Assembly (NCBI GenBank): GCA_937907395.1
Contig: CALCII010000013.1
Span: 372,001 to 436,000 of the forward strand
From: an uncultured Chitinophagaceae bacterium
GTDB taxonomy: Bacteria > Bacteroidota > Bacteroidia > Chitinophagales > Chitinophagaceae
Direction of reading: 5' to 3'
DNA: 64,000 bases
Numbering within the stretch: the stretch's first letter is position 1; the number at the start of each line of letters is the position of its first letter. Under the pieces are notes generated by a model, which worked only from the letters and a program-made list of their open reading frames with translations, searched no databases and was not told the DNA's origin. Positions 33,724 to 42,667 of the stretch are shown here, piece by piece. Both the position numbers and the translations under genes were made by a program.

Positions 33724-34155
33724 TTATTGTTTAAAAATATTGAGAGCTTCATTACCAGGTACAGGTTGTTCAGGAGTTTTCCAGACTTCACCTTTGATAG
33801 TGATTTGTTTTACCTGTCCTCCATTATAATAAATCGTAATCGTCTTTTCAAAATGACCCTCTGCCGCTGAATTGTAACCAACTTTAATGGTTGTTTTATT
33901 ACCGGCAAGTATGGGTGCTTTGCTCCATTCAGGAGTTGTACAACCACATGAAGCCTGTACATTATCAATTTTTAAAGTATCCTTTCCGGTATTTTCAATA
34001 ATAAAATTGTGTGTAACCGGTTTCCCCTGAGGAATTTTACCGAAATCAAAACTGGTTTCAGGTAGTTTAATTGTTTCCTGAGGAGGGGGTGTTTGCTGAG
34101 CTTTCACCCAGTACCCGGCCATCAGTAAACAAATCAATACAACAGATTTTTTCAT
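33724..34155 (-). CDS. Secreted DUF1573 protein (first of a tandem pair)
   Basis: A 143-residue paralogue of the next gene: signal peptide MKKSVVLICLLMAGYWVKAQ, a proline-rich stretch (TPPPQET), then DUF1573 with FDFGKIPQGKPVTHNFIIEN and ASCGCTTPEWSK. Divergent from the fused E1 gene at 34363 across a 207-base gap that contains an 11-bp inverted repeat. Confidence 0.88.
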   Translation of the reverse strand: MKKSVVLICLLMAGYWVKAQQTPPPQETIKLPETSFDFGKIPQGKPVTHNFIIENTGKDTLKIDNVQASCGCTTPEWSKAPILAGNKTTIKVGYNSAAEGHFEKTITIYYNGGQVKQITIKGEVWKTPEQPVPGNEALNIFKQ

Positions 34156-34261
34156 TTAAAAATGTAGTTACGGTATCCAAAAATAATAATAATTAAAGAT
34201 AGTATTTGTTAGGAAAGGGTTGCCTTTCACAATAATTTACCAATCTTTTACTATATCAGTT

Positions 34262-34326
34262 GTTCATTTTCAGGCTGGTATGCCTTTAGCGGTAGGTTTA
34301 CAGCTTATTCACAATTGAAAATGAAC
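34262..34326. promoter_or_regulatory. Inverted repeat GTTCATTTTCA, possible operator
   Basis: GTTCATTTTCA at 34262-34272 and its exact reverse complement at 34316-34326, centres 54 bases apart (about five helical turns), just upstream of the -33 box of the fused E1 gene. No regulator is known for it. Confidence 0.45.
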
Positions 34327-34328
34327 CC

Positions 34329-34358
34329 TTTGAACAGGAGCTAAAACAGTTATTTTTG
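34329..34358 (+). promoter_or_regulatory. Promoter of the fused E1 gene
   Basis: TTTG (34329-34332), 18 bases, TATTTTTG (34351-34358): consensus. The ATG at 34363 starts 5 bases after the -7 box, so the mRNA is probably leaderless. Confidence 0.65.
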
Positions 34359-34362
34359 CGCT

Positions 34363-36747
34363 ATGGAACAGCCAGTTAACGATGCAATTCAAACACAGCA
34401 GTTGTCGTTTGAGCATTTCAGGAACGAAGTGCTCAAAGACTACCGTATGGCTTGCCTGAGCCGGGAGGCAAGTTTGTTAGGGCGAAAAGAAGTGCTGACC
34501 GGAAAGGCCAAATTCGGCATTTTTGGTGACGGCAAAGAAGTACCCCAGTTGGCGATGGCCAAATTTTTTAAACCCGGCGATTTTTACAGTGGTTATTACC
34601 GGGATCAAACATTTGCTTTCGCTACCGGTGTGGCAACTGTAAAACAGTTTTTTGCTCAGTTGTATGCCGATCCGGACATCAACCACGATCCACATAGTGG
34701 TGGGCGCCAAATGAACTCACATTTTGCATCCCGTTTTGCCGACGAAAATGGTAATACAATTGATCTGGTCAACCATAAAAACCTGGCAGCAGGTATGGCA
34801 CCAACTGCCGCACAAATGCCCAAGGCAGTTGGATTAGCTCTTGCTTCCAAAGTTTTCCGTGAAGTGGAACAATTGAAAGACCTGACAGATCTTTCTTTAA
34901 ATGGTAACGAAATTTGCTTTGCAACAATTGGCGATGCATCCACAAGCGAAGGGCACTTCTGGGAAACGGTTAATGCTGCGGCTGTACAGCAAATACCACT
35001 GGCACTTTTTGTATGGGATGATGGATATGGGATATCGGTTCCCAAAAAATACCAGACAACCAAAGGATCTGTTTCCGAAGCTTTGAAAGGATTTCAAAAG
35101 AAGGAGGGATCCAACGGTATTGATATTTACAAACTCAAAGCGTGGGATTATGCGGGTATGTGCGAAATCCTTGAGGAAGCAATTGTTAAAATCAGAACTA
35201 CTCATACACCCGCCTTGTTTCATGTAGAAGAGGTAACACAGCCACAAGGGCATTCAACTTCGGGTAGCCATGAGCGTTATAAGACAGCTGAAAGATTGCA
35301 ATGGGAGCGTGAATGGGATTGTATCCGAAAGATGAAGGAATGGATGCTGGAGAATGATCTGGCTTCTGAATCTGAGTTGTTGCAGATAGAAACAGAGATT
35401 AAAGAATATGTACGTAGCAAGCGCAATGAAGCCTGGCAGGAATACAACGAACCTATTAGTAACCAGGTAAAGAAAGTGCTGGAAGTAACAGCGGGTTTAC
35501 AGGCAACCGCCAGCAATGTTCCTTTTATTGAAAGCTGGATTAAAGAACTGAAAGCTAACCGTGAGCCGAGCCGGAGGGATGTGATGAGCATGCTTTATCG
35601 TTGTATCTCTTTTTCAACTGAAGAATCTGCACGTGAAGCAAAGAATTATTATGACGAGCTTCAGAAGGAAAATCAACAATACTTCAATACACATTTGCAT
35701 AATGAAAAAGCAGGAAGTGCCTTGTTGGTTGAAGAAGAGAAAGCAAATTTTACAGAAGATTCCCCTGTACTCAACGGGTATGAAATTTTGAACAAATATT
35801 TCGATGCCCTGTTCTCAAACAATCCTAAAGTAATTGCATTTGGAGAAGACCTGGGGTATATCGGTGATGTAAACCAGGGATTTGCAGGTTTGCAGGCAAA
35901 GCATGGTGTTGAACGCATTTTTGATACAGGAATCCGTGAGCTAACTATAATGGGACAAGGAATTGGATTGGCAATGCGTGGCTTACGTCCGATTGCTGAA
36001 ATTCAGTACCTGGATTACCTGGTGTATGGATTACAGCCATTAACAGATGATCTGGCAACAATGCAATACCGTACCGTTGGGTCACAGGCAGCCCCAATGA
36101 TCATACGCACCAGAGGTCATCGTCTGGAAGGTATCTGGCATAGCGGATCGCCAATGGGAATGATTATTAACAGCTTGCGAGGTATCCATGTTTGTGTTCC
36201 CAGAAATATGGTGCAGGCGGTTGGAATGTATAATACTTTATTGAATAGTAACGAACCCGGTCTTGTGATTGAATGTTTAAACGGGTATCGTTTAAAAGAA
36301 AAATTACCAGCGAATCTTTTATCATTTAAAGTACCTCTGGGTATGCCTGAAGTGATTCGTCACGGTACAGATATCACTATTGTTTCTTACGGTTCTGTAC
36401 TTCGGATCATAGAAGAGGCAGCTCATTTATTGGAATTGATGGGTATAAGTTGTGAAATTGTGGATGTGCAAACATTATTGCCATTCGACAGGACGCAGCT
36501 GATCTTACAATCCTTAAAGAAAACAAACCGTATTTTATTTGTTGATGAGGATGTTCCGGGTGGTGCTTCCGCTTATATGTTCAACCAGGTAATGGAAAAA
36601 CAGGGTGGTTATAAATTCCTCGATGTAGCTCCCCGAACCATAACCGGAAAGGCACATCGTCCGGCTTATGGAAGTGATGGTGATTATTTCAGCAAACCAA
36701 ATGCAGAGGAAATTATACAGGTTGTTAAAGAAATGATGTCGGAATAA
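34363..36747 (+). CDS. 2-oxoacid dehydrogenase E1, fused alpha and beta subunits (long form)
   Basis: A 794-residue thiamine diphosphate enzyme. The alpha part (about 1-370) has SGYYRDQTFAFATG and the cofactor loop GDASTSEGHF ending WDDGYGIS. A helical linker of roughly 90 residues follows, then the beta part from about 470 (NGYEILNKYFDALF, FGEDLGYIGDVNQGFAGL, IQYLDYLVYGLQPL). It differs from the fusion at 22088 by length, linker and cofactor loop, so it is a paralogue with a different substrate; pyruvate or a branched 2-oxo acid are candidates. No E2 or E3 lies beside it. The gene after it (PhzF) starts 1 base later. Confidence 0.88.
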   Translation: MEQPVNDAIQTQQLSFEHFRNEVLKDYRMACLSREASLLGRKEVLTGKAKFGIFGDGKEVPQLAMAKFFKPGDFYSGYYRDQTFAFATGVATVKQFFAQLYADPDINHDPHSGGRQMNSHFASRFADENGNTIDLVNHKNLAAGMAPTAAQMPKAVGLALASKVFREVEQLKDLTDLSLNGNEICFATIGDASTSEGHFWETVNAAAVQQIPLALFVWDDGYGISVPKKYQTTKGSVSEALKGFQKKEGSNGIDIYKLKAWDYAGMCEILEEAIVKIRTTHTPALFHVEEVTQPQGHSTSGSHERYKTAERLQWEREWDCIRKMKEWMLENDLASESELLQIETEIKEYVRSKRNEAWQEYNEPISNQVKKVLEVTAGLQATASNVPFIESWIKELKANREPSRRDVMSMLYRCISFSTEESAREAKNYYDELQKENQQYFNTHLHNEKAGSALLVEEEKANFTEDSPVLNGYEILNKYFDALFSNNPKVIAFGEDLGYIGDVNQGFAGLQAKHGVERIFDTGIRELTIMGQGIGLAMRGLRPIAEIQYLDYLVYGLQPLTDDLATMQYRTVGSQAAPMIIRTRGHRLEGIWHSGSPMGMIINSLRGIHVCVPRNMVQAVGMYNTLLNSNEPGLVIECLNGYRLKEKLPANLLSFKVPLGMPEVIRHGTDITIVSYGSVLRIIEEAAHLLELMGISCEIVDVQTLLPFDRTQLILQSLKKTNRILFVDEDVPGGASAYMFNQVMEKQGGYKFLDVAPRTITGKAHRPAYGSDGDYFSKPNAEEIIQVVKEMMSE

Positions 36748-36748
36748 T

Positions 36749-37537
36749 ATGAAACTTGATTTATACCAGATAGATGCATTTACATCCCAGCTGTTCAAAG
36801 GAAACCCGGCTGCTGTAATTCCAATCAGCCAATGGCTTTCTACAGAACTGATGCAGGCAATTGCGGCGGAAAATAACTTGAGTGAAACTGTATTTTTTGT
36901 CCCATCGGGTGATGTCTTTGAAATCCGATGGTTTACGCCTGAAGTTGAAGTGAATTTGTGTGGACATGCAACTCTTGCTGCGTCTTATTATTTATTCAAC
37001 ATTGCCGGATATGCTAAGAATGAAATTTTGTTTCAATCACAGAGCGGGCTTTTGAAAGTGTCCCGTTCCGGTAATGATTTGCTGCTTGATTTTCCCCGGT
37101 GGAAGCCGGAAGTATATACAGAAGATGTGGATGCCGTAATCAAAGGATTGGGCTTACAATCAGCAATCGCTGTTTATAAACACCGGGATTTAATTATAGA
37201 AGTTGCCGATGAAAAAGAAGTGATCAATTGTAAACCTGATTTTACTGCTTTGAAACAAACAGGGTTTAAAATTATTCTTACTGCTAAAAGCAGCCAGGTG
37301 GATTTTGTATCACGTTTCTTTGCCCCTGCTGCTGGTATTGATGAAGATCCGGTTACAGGCTCGGCACACTCTCAATTAATTCCATACTGGAGCCAAAAAC
37401 TCAATAAAACAAAAATGAATGCTACCCAGGTAAGTAAACGGGGTGGTGATTTGTATTGTGAGGATTCGGGAGACAGAGTGGTAATTGGCGGACAATGTTG
37501 TTTTTATATGCAAGGCCAGATTTCTATCCCTGAATAA
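36749..37537 (+). CDS. PhzF family isomerase-like protein
   Basis: A 262-residue member of the PhzF/diaminopimelate epimerase-fold family. Seen: YQIDAFTSQLFKGNPAAV, AAENNLSETVFFV (the Glu acid/base of PhzF), the N-half signature LCGHATLAAS and the C-half DEDPVTGSAHS. Most members outside phenazine clusters have no proven substrate; phenazine genes are not seen here. It starts 1 base after the E1 stop, so the two are co-translated. Confidence 0.9.
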   Translation: MKLDLYQIDAFTSQLFKGNPAAVIPISQWLSTELMQAIAAENNLSETVFFVPSGDVFEIRWFTPEVEVNLCGHATLAASYYLFNIAGYAKNEILFQSQSGLLKVSRSGNDLLLDFPRWKPEVYTEDVDAVIKGLGLQSAIAVYKHRDLIIEVADEKEVINCKPDFTALKQTGFKIILTAKSSQVDFVSRFFAPAAGIDEDPVTGSAHSQLIPYWSQKLNKTKMNATQVSKRGGDLYCEDSGDRVVIGGQCCFYMQGQISIPE

Positions 37538-37547
37538 ATTGAATATT

Positions 37548-38390
37548 TCAGTCTGCCTGAAATGATTCAGGATTTAATTGTAAATGATATTTTCTATACA
37601 CTTTCCATGTATATAAAATGAGCACAAATTCAAACAGGAAAGTGAGCCAGGAAAGCTTGTGGTAATTTCGTAATAAATAGGGCCTGATAGAAATGGTATC
37701 AGATTTCTCTTTCCCCATAGTAAGGTCAAGGATACTCTTCACTGCAGTAGTGAATGGTGGAAATTTTTTCCAGTTGGTATAACGGATCCCCTCGAAGGAA
37801 AAGGTTTGATTATAGTCGGGTGGAGTTTGTGATTTATAAGTATTCCAGTTACTTTTTATTTCATTAAAAGTTGCGGGAAGGCCATTCTGGTTCACAAAGT
37901 ATAAACTGTAAGTAGGATCCAGTACAATCCAACGGTTGTTTACATAGGCTTCAACAATCATATGCCCGGCATCTCTTCCGTTTACTTGCATTTGTCCAAT
38001 ACGCACGTTAATATTATTTGCTTTTAATATGCGTGATAATACTGTAACATAACTTCCACAGGCACCGTTATTCGTCATCAGGTCAACTGTTGAGGGGTGA
38101 AATATGTTAGCCTTGATGCCGTTAATTTCCTGGTCGCCAAAAACAAGGTACCGGCGCTCCTGAAGATAATTTGATACCTGCAGTGCCTTTATTGCAAATT
38201 CATTTTCGGTATATTTCGGAGGAAGATCCGATTTTATTTTTTGAGCAATTGCTTCAAACAGCTCAGTCTCATACCTGGATTCAACTACAAAATAAAAACC
38301 GGAAGCAAATACAACTCCATTCAGAAAGAATAGTAAATACAGTGCGGCTCTGCTTTTCTTCAAACGCTGTAGGAAATTACTGTTGGACAT
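37548..38390 (-). CDS. Membrane-anchored transglutaminase-like protein
   Basis: 280 residues with a transmembrane segment near 17-36, a large external domain and a second segment near 247-263. The middle holds a transglutaminase-like cysteine protease triad: Cys111 (NNGACGSYV), His143 (AGHMIVEAY) and Asp158 (WIVLDPTYS). It may cut or crosslink peptides outside the cytoplasm; no substrate can be named. Convergent with PhzF, 10 bases apart, and 81 bases after the DCC gene on its own strand. Confidence 0.78.
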   Translation of the reverse strand: MSNSNFLQRLKKSRAALYLLFFLNGVVFASGFYFVVESRYETELFEAIAQKIKSDLPPKYTENEFAIKALQVSNYLQERRYLVFGDQEINGIKANIFHPSTVDLMTNNGACGSYVTVLSRILKANNINVRIGQMQVNGRDAGHMIVEAYVNNRWIVLDPTYSLYFVNQNGLPATFNEIKSNWNTYKSQTPPDYNQTFSFEGIRYTNWKKFPPFTTAVKSILDLTMGKEKSDTISIRPYLLRNYHKLSWLTFLFEFVLILYTWKVYRKYHLQLNPESFQAD

Positions 38391-38471
38391 TGAGCAGTTA
38401 GATTACAAACTTTATTATTCAAATAGATTTTCTGATTCAGGAGTTTGACATCGGCAGGCAACAAAAGTTTA

Positions 38472-38879
38472 TCAGTTCAAAAATCGTTGTTTCAGGTCAG
38501 GTGTTGGAAGCCAGCAGGATTCCTGTTTTCCAAACCATCTGTAACGGTTCTTTGCAATGAACCCATAAACAGCATTCCTTAAAAAGGGTGGAATGATTAT
38601 TAAAATATAGAACAGCGGCCATACACCATCGAGATATCTGGATAAACGTAAAGCAGCTCCGCTTTTCATATGCAACCTTCCGTTTTCTAAAAAAAGAAAG
38701 GAATTATAATTTGTTAACGGCAGATTGTGCTCTTTCAGTACCTGTTGCCCGAATTCGCCCTGAAGGGATGCAAAGCGGATTTTTTTTCTGTGATCGTGCT
38801 TGATCACAAACTGAACAGTTGACTGGCAGAGATTACAAACGCCGTCAAATAATACAATTTTCTCTTTTATTAGTTCCAT
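38472..38879 (-). CDS. DCC family thiol-disulfide oxidoreductase-like protein
   Basis: A 135-residue DUF393 protein beginning MELIKEKIVLFDGVCNLCQS, with the D-x-x-C-x-x-C motif (Cys15, Cys18) that names the DCC family. A hydrophobic segment (WPLFYILIIIPPFLRNAVY) follows. The thioredoxin-like activity is predicted from the motif, not shown. Downstream of yebC but separated from it by a terminator. Confidence 0.88.
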   Translation of the reverse strand: MELIKEKIVLFDGVCNLCQSTVQFVIKHDHRKKIRFASLQGEFGQQVLKEHNLPLTNYNSFLFLENGRLHMKSGAALRLSRYLDGVWPLFYILIIIPPFLRNAVYGFIAKNRYRWFGKQESCWLPTPDLKQRFLN

Positions 38880-38882
38880 GAA

Positions 38883-38915
38883 GCAAAAAAGACCGGCTTA
38901 TGAACTGCCGGTCTT
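38883..38915 (-). terminator. Intrinsic terminator of yebC
   Basis: AAGACCGGC / GCCGGTCTT with 9-base loop; on the minus strand followed by TTTTTTGCTT. Confidence 0.85.
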
Positions 38916-38924
38916 ATATTTTTT

Positions 38925-39647
38925 TTATCCCATGTTATGAAACACTTTCTGCACATCATCATCCTGCTCCAGCCGTTCGATTAATTTACTGATATCCTCA
39001 GCTTGCGCATCTGTTACAGGTACAGTTGTAGTAGGAATCCATTCAACTTCAGCGCTTAATGGATTAATACCTTTATCTTCCAATGCTTTCTGCATATGAC
39101 CGAAATCTGTGAAACCACAACGGATTACCAGTACATCTTCTCCGTTTTCCCCACTTCCTTCGCCCAATTCTTCAAGGCCGAAATCGATCAGCTCAAGTTC
39201 CAGGTCTTCAGGGTTCAAGCCTTCGGGCTTCAATTTGAAAACCCCCATTTTTTTAAACTGAAAGGATACAGAACCACTGTTGCCCAATGCGCCACCACCT
39301 TTGTTAAAATGGCTTTTTACATTGGCCACTGTTCTTACGTGGTTGTCTGTAGCTGTTTCAACGAGTATGGCAACACCATGCGGAGCATAACCTTCATACA
39401 GGATCTCGTCATAGTTTTCCATTTCCTTGCCCATTGCTCTTTTAATAGCGGCTTCTACACGATCCTTAGGCATGTTTACGCTCTTGGCGTTTTGCATGCA
39501 GCGGCGAAGTGCCGGATTGGTAGAGGGTTCGGGTCCGCCTGCTTTTACAGCAATTGCAATTTCCTTACCAATGCGGGTAAATTGTTTGGCCATGCGATCC
39601 CAACGGGCAAACATGGTACTCTTTCTTACTTCAAAAATCCGTCCCAT
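38925..39647 (-). CDS. yebC: YebC/PmpR family protein
   Basis: A 240-residue YebC-type protein, reported as a transcription regulator and as a ribosome-associated factor for difficult peptide stretches. Conserved parts: NMPKDRVEAAIKRA, YEGYAPHGVAILVE, NKGGGALGNSGSVSF. The N terminus, MGRIFEVRKSTMFARWDRMA, differs from the usual AGHSKW-type start. Has a -7 box upstream and a terminator downstream. Confidence 0.92.
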   Translation of the reverse strand: MGRIFEVRKSTMFARWDRMAKQFTRIGKEIAIAVKAGGPEPSTNPALRRCMQNAKSVNMPKDRVEAAIKRAMGKEMENYDEILYEGYAPHGVAILVETATDNHVRTVANVKSHFNKGGGALGNSGSVSFQFKKMGVFKLKPEGLNPEDLELELIDFGLEELGEGSGENGEDVLVIRCGFTDFGHMQKALEDKGINPLSAEVEWIPTTTVPVTDAQAEDISKLIERLEQDDDVQKVFHNMG

Positions 39648-39664
39648 ATATAATGAATTGGTCG

Positions 39665-39672
39665 CAAAATTA
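39665..39672 (-). promoter_or_regulatory. -7 promoter box of yebC
   Basis: Minus-strand TAATTTTG, exact to TAnnTTTG; the region about 17 bases further upstream is a T-run inside the permease terminator. Confidence 0.45.
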
Positions 39673-39690
39673 GGGAGATGTGCACAAAGA

Positions 39691-39720
39691 AAAAACCGCC
39701 ATTTGCGAATGGCGGTTTTT
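39691..39720 (-). terminator. Intrinsic terminator of the permease gene
   Basis: Perfect 13-bp stem AAAAACCGCCATT / AATGGCGGTTTTT with a 4-base loop. Confidence 0.9.
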
Positions 39721-39732
39721 ATTAGGTTTTTG

Positions 39733-41268
39733 TTATTGCTCGTTAAAGTCTTGTGCCTTTGGCATAATTTCTCCGGGATACCGGAGTTTGCTGTGATGGC
39801 GGCTGTAAAGGAAGTAAATAATCAGTCCAAGAGCCATCCAGGCAAAAGCCACTTTGAGTGTTTGGGTATCCAGTCCTACAATCATTGCGGTGCAAATCAA
39901 TACACCCAGGGTCGATACAACCGGGTACAAAGGTGTTTTGAAAGGGCGGGTGATGTTTGGTGCTTTTACTCGTAGAATCCAAACGCCTGCACTTACCAGC
40001 ACAAAGGCGAATAAGGTACCAAATGAAGTAAGATCACCTGCCACATGGCCTGGAACAAATGCAGCAAACAAACCTACAAAAACAAACAGAATCCAGTTAG
40101 CTTTATAAGGAGTTTTGAATTTTGGATGTAATTCGCCAAATGCTTTGGGAATTAATCCATCATTACTCATGGTATAGAATATACGGCTCTGTCCCATCAG
40201 CATCACCAGGATCACAGATGAAAAACCTGCAAGAATGGCAACTGTTACACCAGTAGCCAGCCAGCCATATCCACTCATGTAGGTTGATATAGCATATGCA
40301 ACGGATGCTTCTCTTCCTTTTTCGGGATCCACAAAATCTTTCCAGTTGGCAACACCGGTTAATACGTGGCCAAATAAAATGTAAAGAATAGTACACACTA
40401 CTAACGATCCAAGAATTCCTATGGGCATATCCCTTTTAGGATTTTTAGCTTCCTGTGCTGCTGTACTTACTGCATCAAAACCAATAAAGGCAAAGAATAC
40501 AATGGCAGCGCCACCAAGAACACCACCCCATCCATGCTTGTTCCATCCGCTGTAATCAGCTATTACTTTTCCTGCCTGGTCGGTTACCGGAGGTGTATCT
40601 GCCGGAATTAAATAGGGGGTATGATTGGCGGCATTGATAAATTTCCAACCTACCACAATAAAGATGAGTACGATGGCAACTTTAATGAATACGATAATCA
40701 TATTCACAATAGCCGATTCCTGTGTGCCTTTTATCAATAATAGAGTCAGTAATAAAAGAATTATCAATGCAGGTGCATTCATGATACCAGAATGATGGAT
40801 ACCGGCAGAATCAGTAAAACTTTCAAAGGGCGAATGACACCATTCATAAGGAATGGCACCTCCCAGCAATTTGTTTAAGTATTCACTCCATGCAATAGAT
40901 ACAGTAGCTGCACCAAGGGCATATTCCATAATCAATGCCCATCCAATGATCCAGGCAACCAATTCGCCCATTGTGGTATAACTATAAGCGTATGCACTAC
41001 CTGCGATAGGGATCATGGCAGCAAATTCTGCATAACAAAGTCCGGCAAAAGCACAGCCAATAGCGGCAACTATAAATGAAAGTGTTACGCCGGGACCTGC
41101 AGCCTGTCCGGCAGCAGCAGCAGTCCTTACAAACAGCCCGGCACCAATAATGGCGCCAATTCCTAATGCAACAAGATTAGCCGGCCCTAATGTTCGTTTC
41201 AGGCCTTTCTCTCCCTCTTCAGCCTGAGCAAGAATCTGCTCAAGAGGTTTCTTGATAAATAAACTCAT
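39733..41268 (-). CDS. APC family amino acid permease
   Basis: A 511-residue integral membrane transporter with about 12 hydrophobic segments, of the cationic amino acid transporter subgroup of the APC superfamily. The N-terminal cytoplasmic helix is LEQILAQAEEGEKGLKRTLG, then the family start GLGIGAIIGAGLF is seen as ALGIGAIIGAGLFVRTAAA in TM1, and FFAFIGFDAVSTAAQEAKNP in the middle. Likely an amino acid:proton symporter or exchanger; substrate unknown. Single gene, with a promoter-like element at 41309-41340. Confidence 0.92.
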   Translation of the reverse strand: MSLFIKKPLEQILAQAEEGEKGLKRTLGPANLVALGIGAIIGAGLFVRTAAAAGQAAGPGVTLSFIVAAIGCAFAGLCYAEFAAMIPIAGSAYAYSYTTMGELVAWIIGWALIMEYALGAATVSIAWSEYLNKLLGGAIPYEWCHSPFESFTDSAGIHHSGIMNAPALIILLLLTLLLIKGTQESAIVNMIIVFIKVAIVLIFIVVGWKFINAANHTPYLIPADTPPVTDQAGKVIADYSGWNKHGWGGVLGGAAIVFFAFIGFDAVSTAAQEAKNPKRDMPIGILGSLVVCTILYILFGHVLTGVANWKDFVDPEKGREASVAYAISTYMSGYGWLATGVTVAILAGFSSVILVMLMGQSRIFYTMSNDGLIPKAFGELHPKFKTPYKANWILFVFVGLFAAFVPGHVAGDLTSFGTLFAFVLVSAGVWILRVKAPNITRPFKTPLYPVVSTLGVLICTAMIVGLDTQTLKVAFAWMALGLIIYFLYSRHHSKLRYPGEIMPKAQDFNEQ

Positions 41269-41308
41269 ACTTGATTGGTTATGGTTTGTGAATTCGAAAA
41301 GATTTGGA

Positions 41309-41340
41309 AAAATATAGATTTATTCTATACCATCCGCAAA
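41309..41340 (-). promoter_or_regulatory. Candidate promoter of the permease gene
   Basis: Minus-strand TTTG (41337-41340), 20 bases, TATATTTT (41309-41316), one base off TAnnTTTG. Confidence 0.4.
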
Positions 41341-41409
41341 AGTTTTATTAACGGCGGCCATCATTATTAAAAAAGCGAAACGTATATTGCGGCACTATAA
41401 ACAAGCCGT

Positions 41410-42648
41410 ATGGGGAAGGGGAATAAGTTAACGATTTACATCCTTGTTGCAATGGTGCTGGGTATTATTGCCGGCTATATTGTACATATTTCTGCATCCG
41501 AAGAGTGGACGAAAGCGTTTGCTAAAAATATCAAACTCCTGAGCAATATCTTCATCAGGCTTGTGCAAATGATTATTGCTCCGCTGGTATTCACAACATT
41601 AGTGGTGGGGATAGCCAAACTGGGCGATCTCAAAGCCGTAGGGCGTGTGGGTGGCAAAGCATTGCTGTGGTTTATCACAGCCTCTCTTGCTTCTTTGTTA
41701 TTGGGGATGTTGCTGGTGAATGTTTTTAAGCCTGGTACTTATATTGATTTATCGCAAGGAGATGCAGAAGGTGTAAAAGATCTGATGAATAAAACAGCTT
41801 CCTTTTCACTTCAGAATTTTGTGGAACACATTATTCCCAAAAGTGTGATTGAGGCAATGGCCAGCAATGAAATTTTACAGATTGTTGTGTTCTCTGTTTT
41901 CTTTGGTGTGGCGGCATCTGCTATGGGTGATTATTCAAAGCCTTTGATCAAAGCACTGGATGTAGCTTCTCATATTATCCTGAAAATGGTGAATTATGTG
42001 ATGAATTTTGCCCCGTTCGGTGTGTTTGGTGCCTTGGCTGCTGTGGTGGCAGTTAAAGGGCTTGGGATTTTTCAATTCTACCTTATTTACTTTATTTATT
42101 TCCTTTTAGGAATTGCCATATTATGGGTTTTGCTAATCAGCGTGGGATATCTCATTCTGGGTCATCGAACAAAATCCTTATTAAAGCGCATTGGCAACCC
42201 GTTGTTGATTGCTTTCAGTACCACCAGCAGCGAAGCGGTGTTTCCAAAGCTTACAGAAGAACTGGAGCGTTTTGGTTGCAAGGATAAAATTGTAGCATTT
42301 GTACTGCCGCTTGGTTATTCGTTTAACCTCGATGGAAGTATGATGTATATGACCTTTGCCAGTCTTGCTATTGCACAGGCTTACGGGATCCATCTCGACC
42401 TTGGTACACAGCTCACCATGCTCCTGGTGCTTATGCTAACCAGCAAAGGAATTGCAGGTGTTCCAAGAGCATCGTTGGTGGTGGTATTAGCTACTTGTTC
42501 CATGTTTAACATTCCTCCTGAAGGAGTTGCCTTAATTTTACCTATCGATCATTTCTGTGATATGTTCCGTAGCATGACAAATGTTGTTGGGAATGCACTC
42601 GCTACCAGCGTGGTGAGCAAGTGGGAGGGAGAACTTACAGAAGGATAA
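41410..42648 (+). CDS. Dicarboxylate/amino acid:cation symporter (DAACS/SDF family)
   Basis: A 412-residue glutamate transporter homologue with about eight membrane helices and two re-entrant loops. Family motifs: AFSTTSSEAVFP (HP1 serine-rich tip), YSFNLDGSMMYM (TM7, NMDGT in the classic proteins) and GIAGVPRASLV (HP2). It takes up C4-dicarboxylates or acidic amino acids with Na+ or H+. Divergent from the APC permease, and 19 bases before the DedA fusion gene, so they may be cotranscribed. Confidence 0.93.
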   Translation: MGKGNKLTIYILVAMVLGIIAGYIVHISASEEWTKAFAKNIKLLSNIFIRLVQMIIAPLVFTTLVVGIAKLGDLKAVGRVGGKALLWFITASLASLLLGMLLVNVFKPGTYIDLSQGDAEGVKDLMNKTASFSLQNFVEHIIPKSVIEAMASNEILQIVVFSVFFGVAASAMGDYSKPLIKALDVASHIILKMVNYVMNFAPFGVFGALAAVVAVKGLGIFQFYLIYFIYFLLGIAILWVLLISVGYLILGHRTKSLLKRIGNPLLIAFSTTSSEAVFPKLTEELERFGCKDKIVAFVLPLGYSFNLDGSMMYMTFASLAIAQAYGIHLDLGTQLTMLLVLMLTSKGIAGVPRASLVVVLATCSMFNIPPEGVALILPIDHFCDMFRSMTNVVGNALATSVVSKWEGELTEG

Positions 42649-42667
42649 TTATCTGATTTGATTAAGA

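Noticed and set aside
39096..39653. 185-codon reading frame opposite yebC
   Set aside because: Shadow of yebC codon usage; Phe/Cys/His-rich product without domain.
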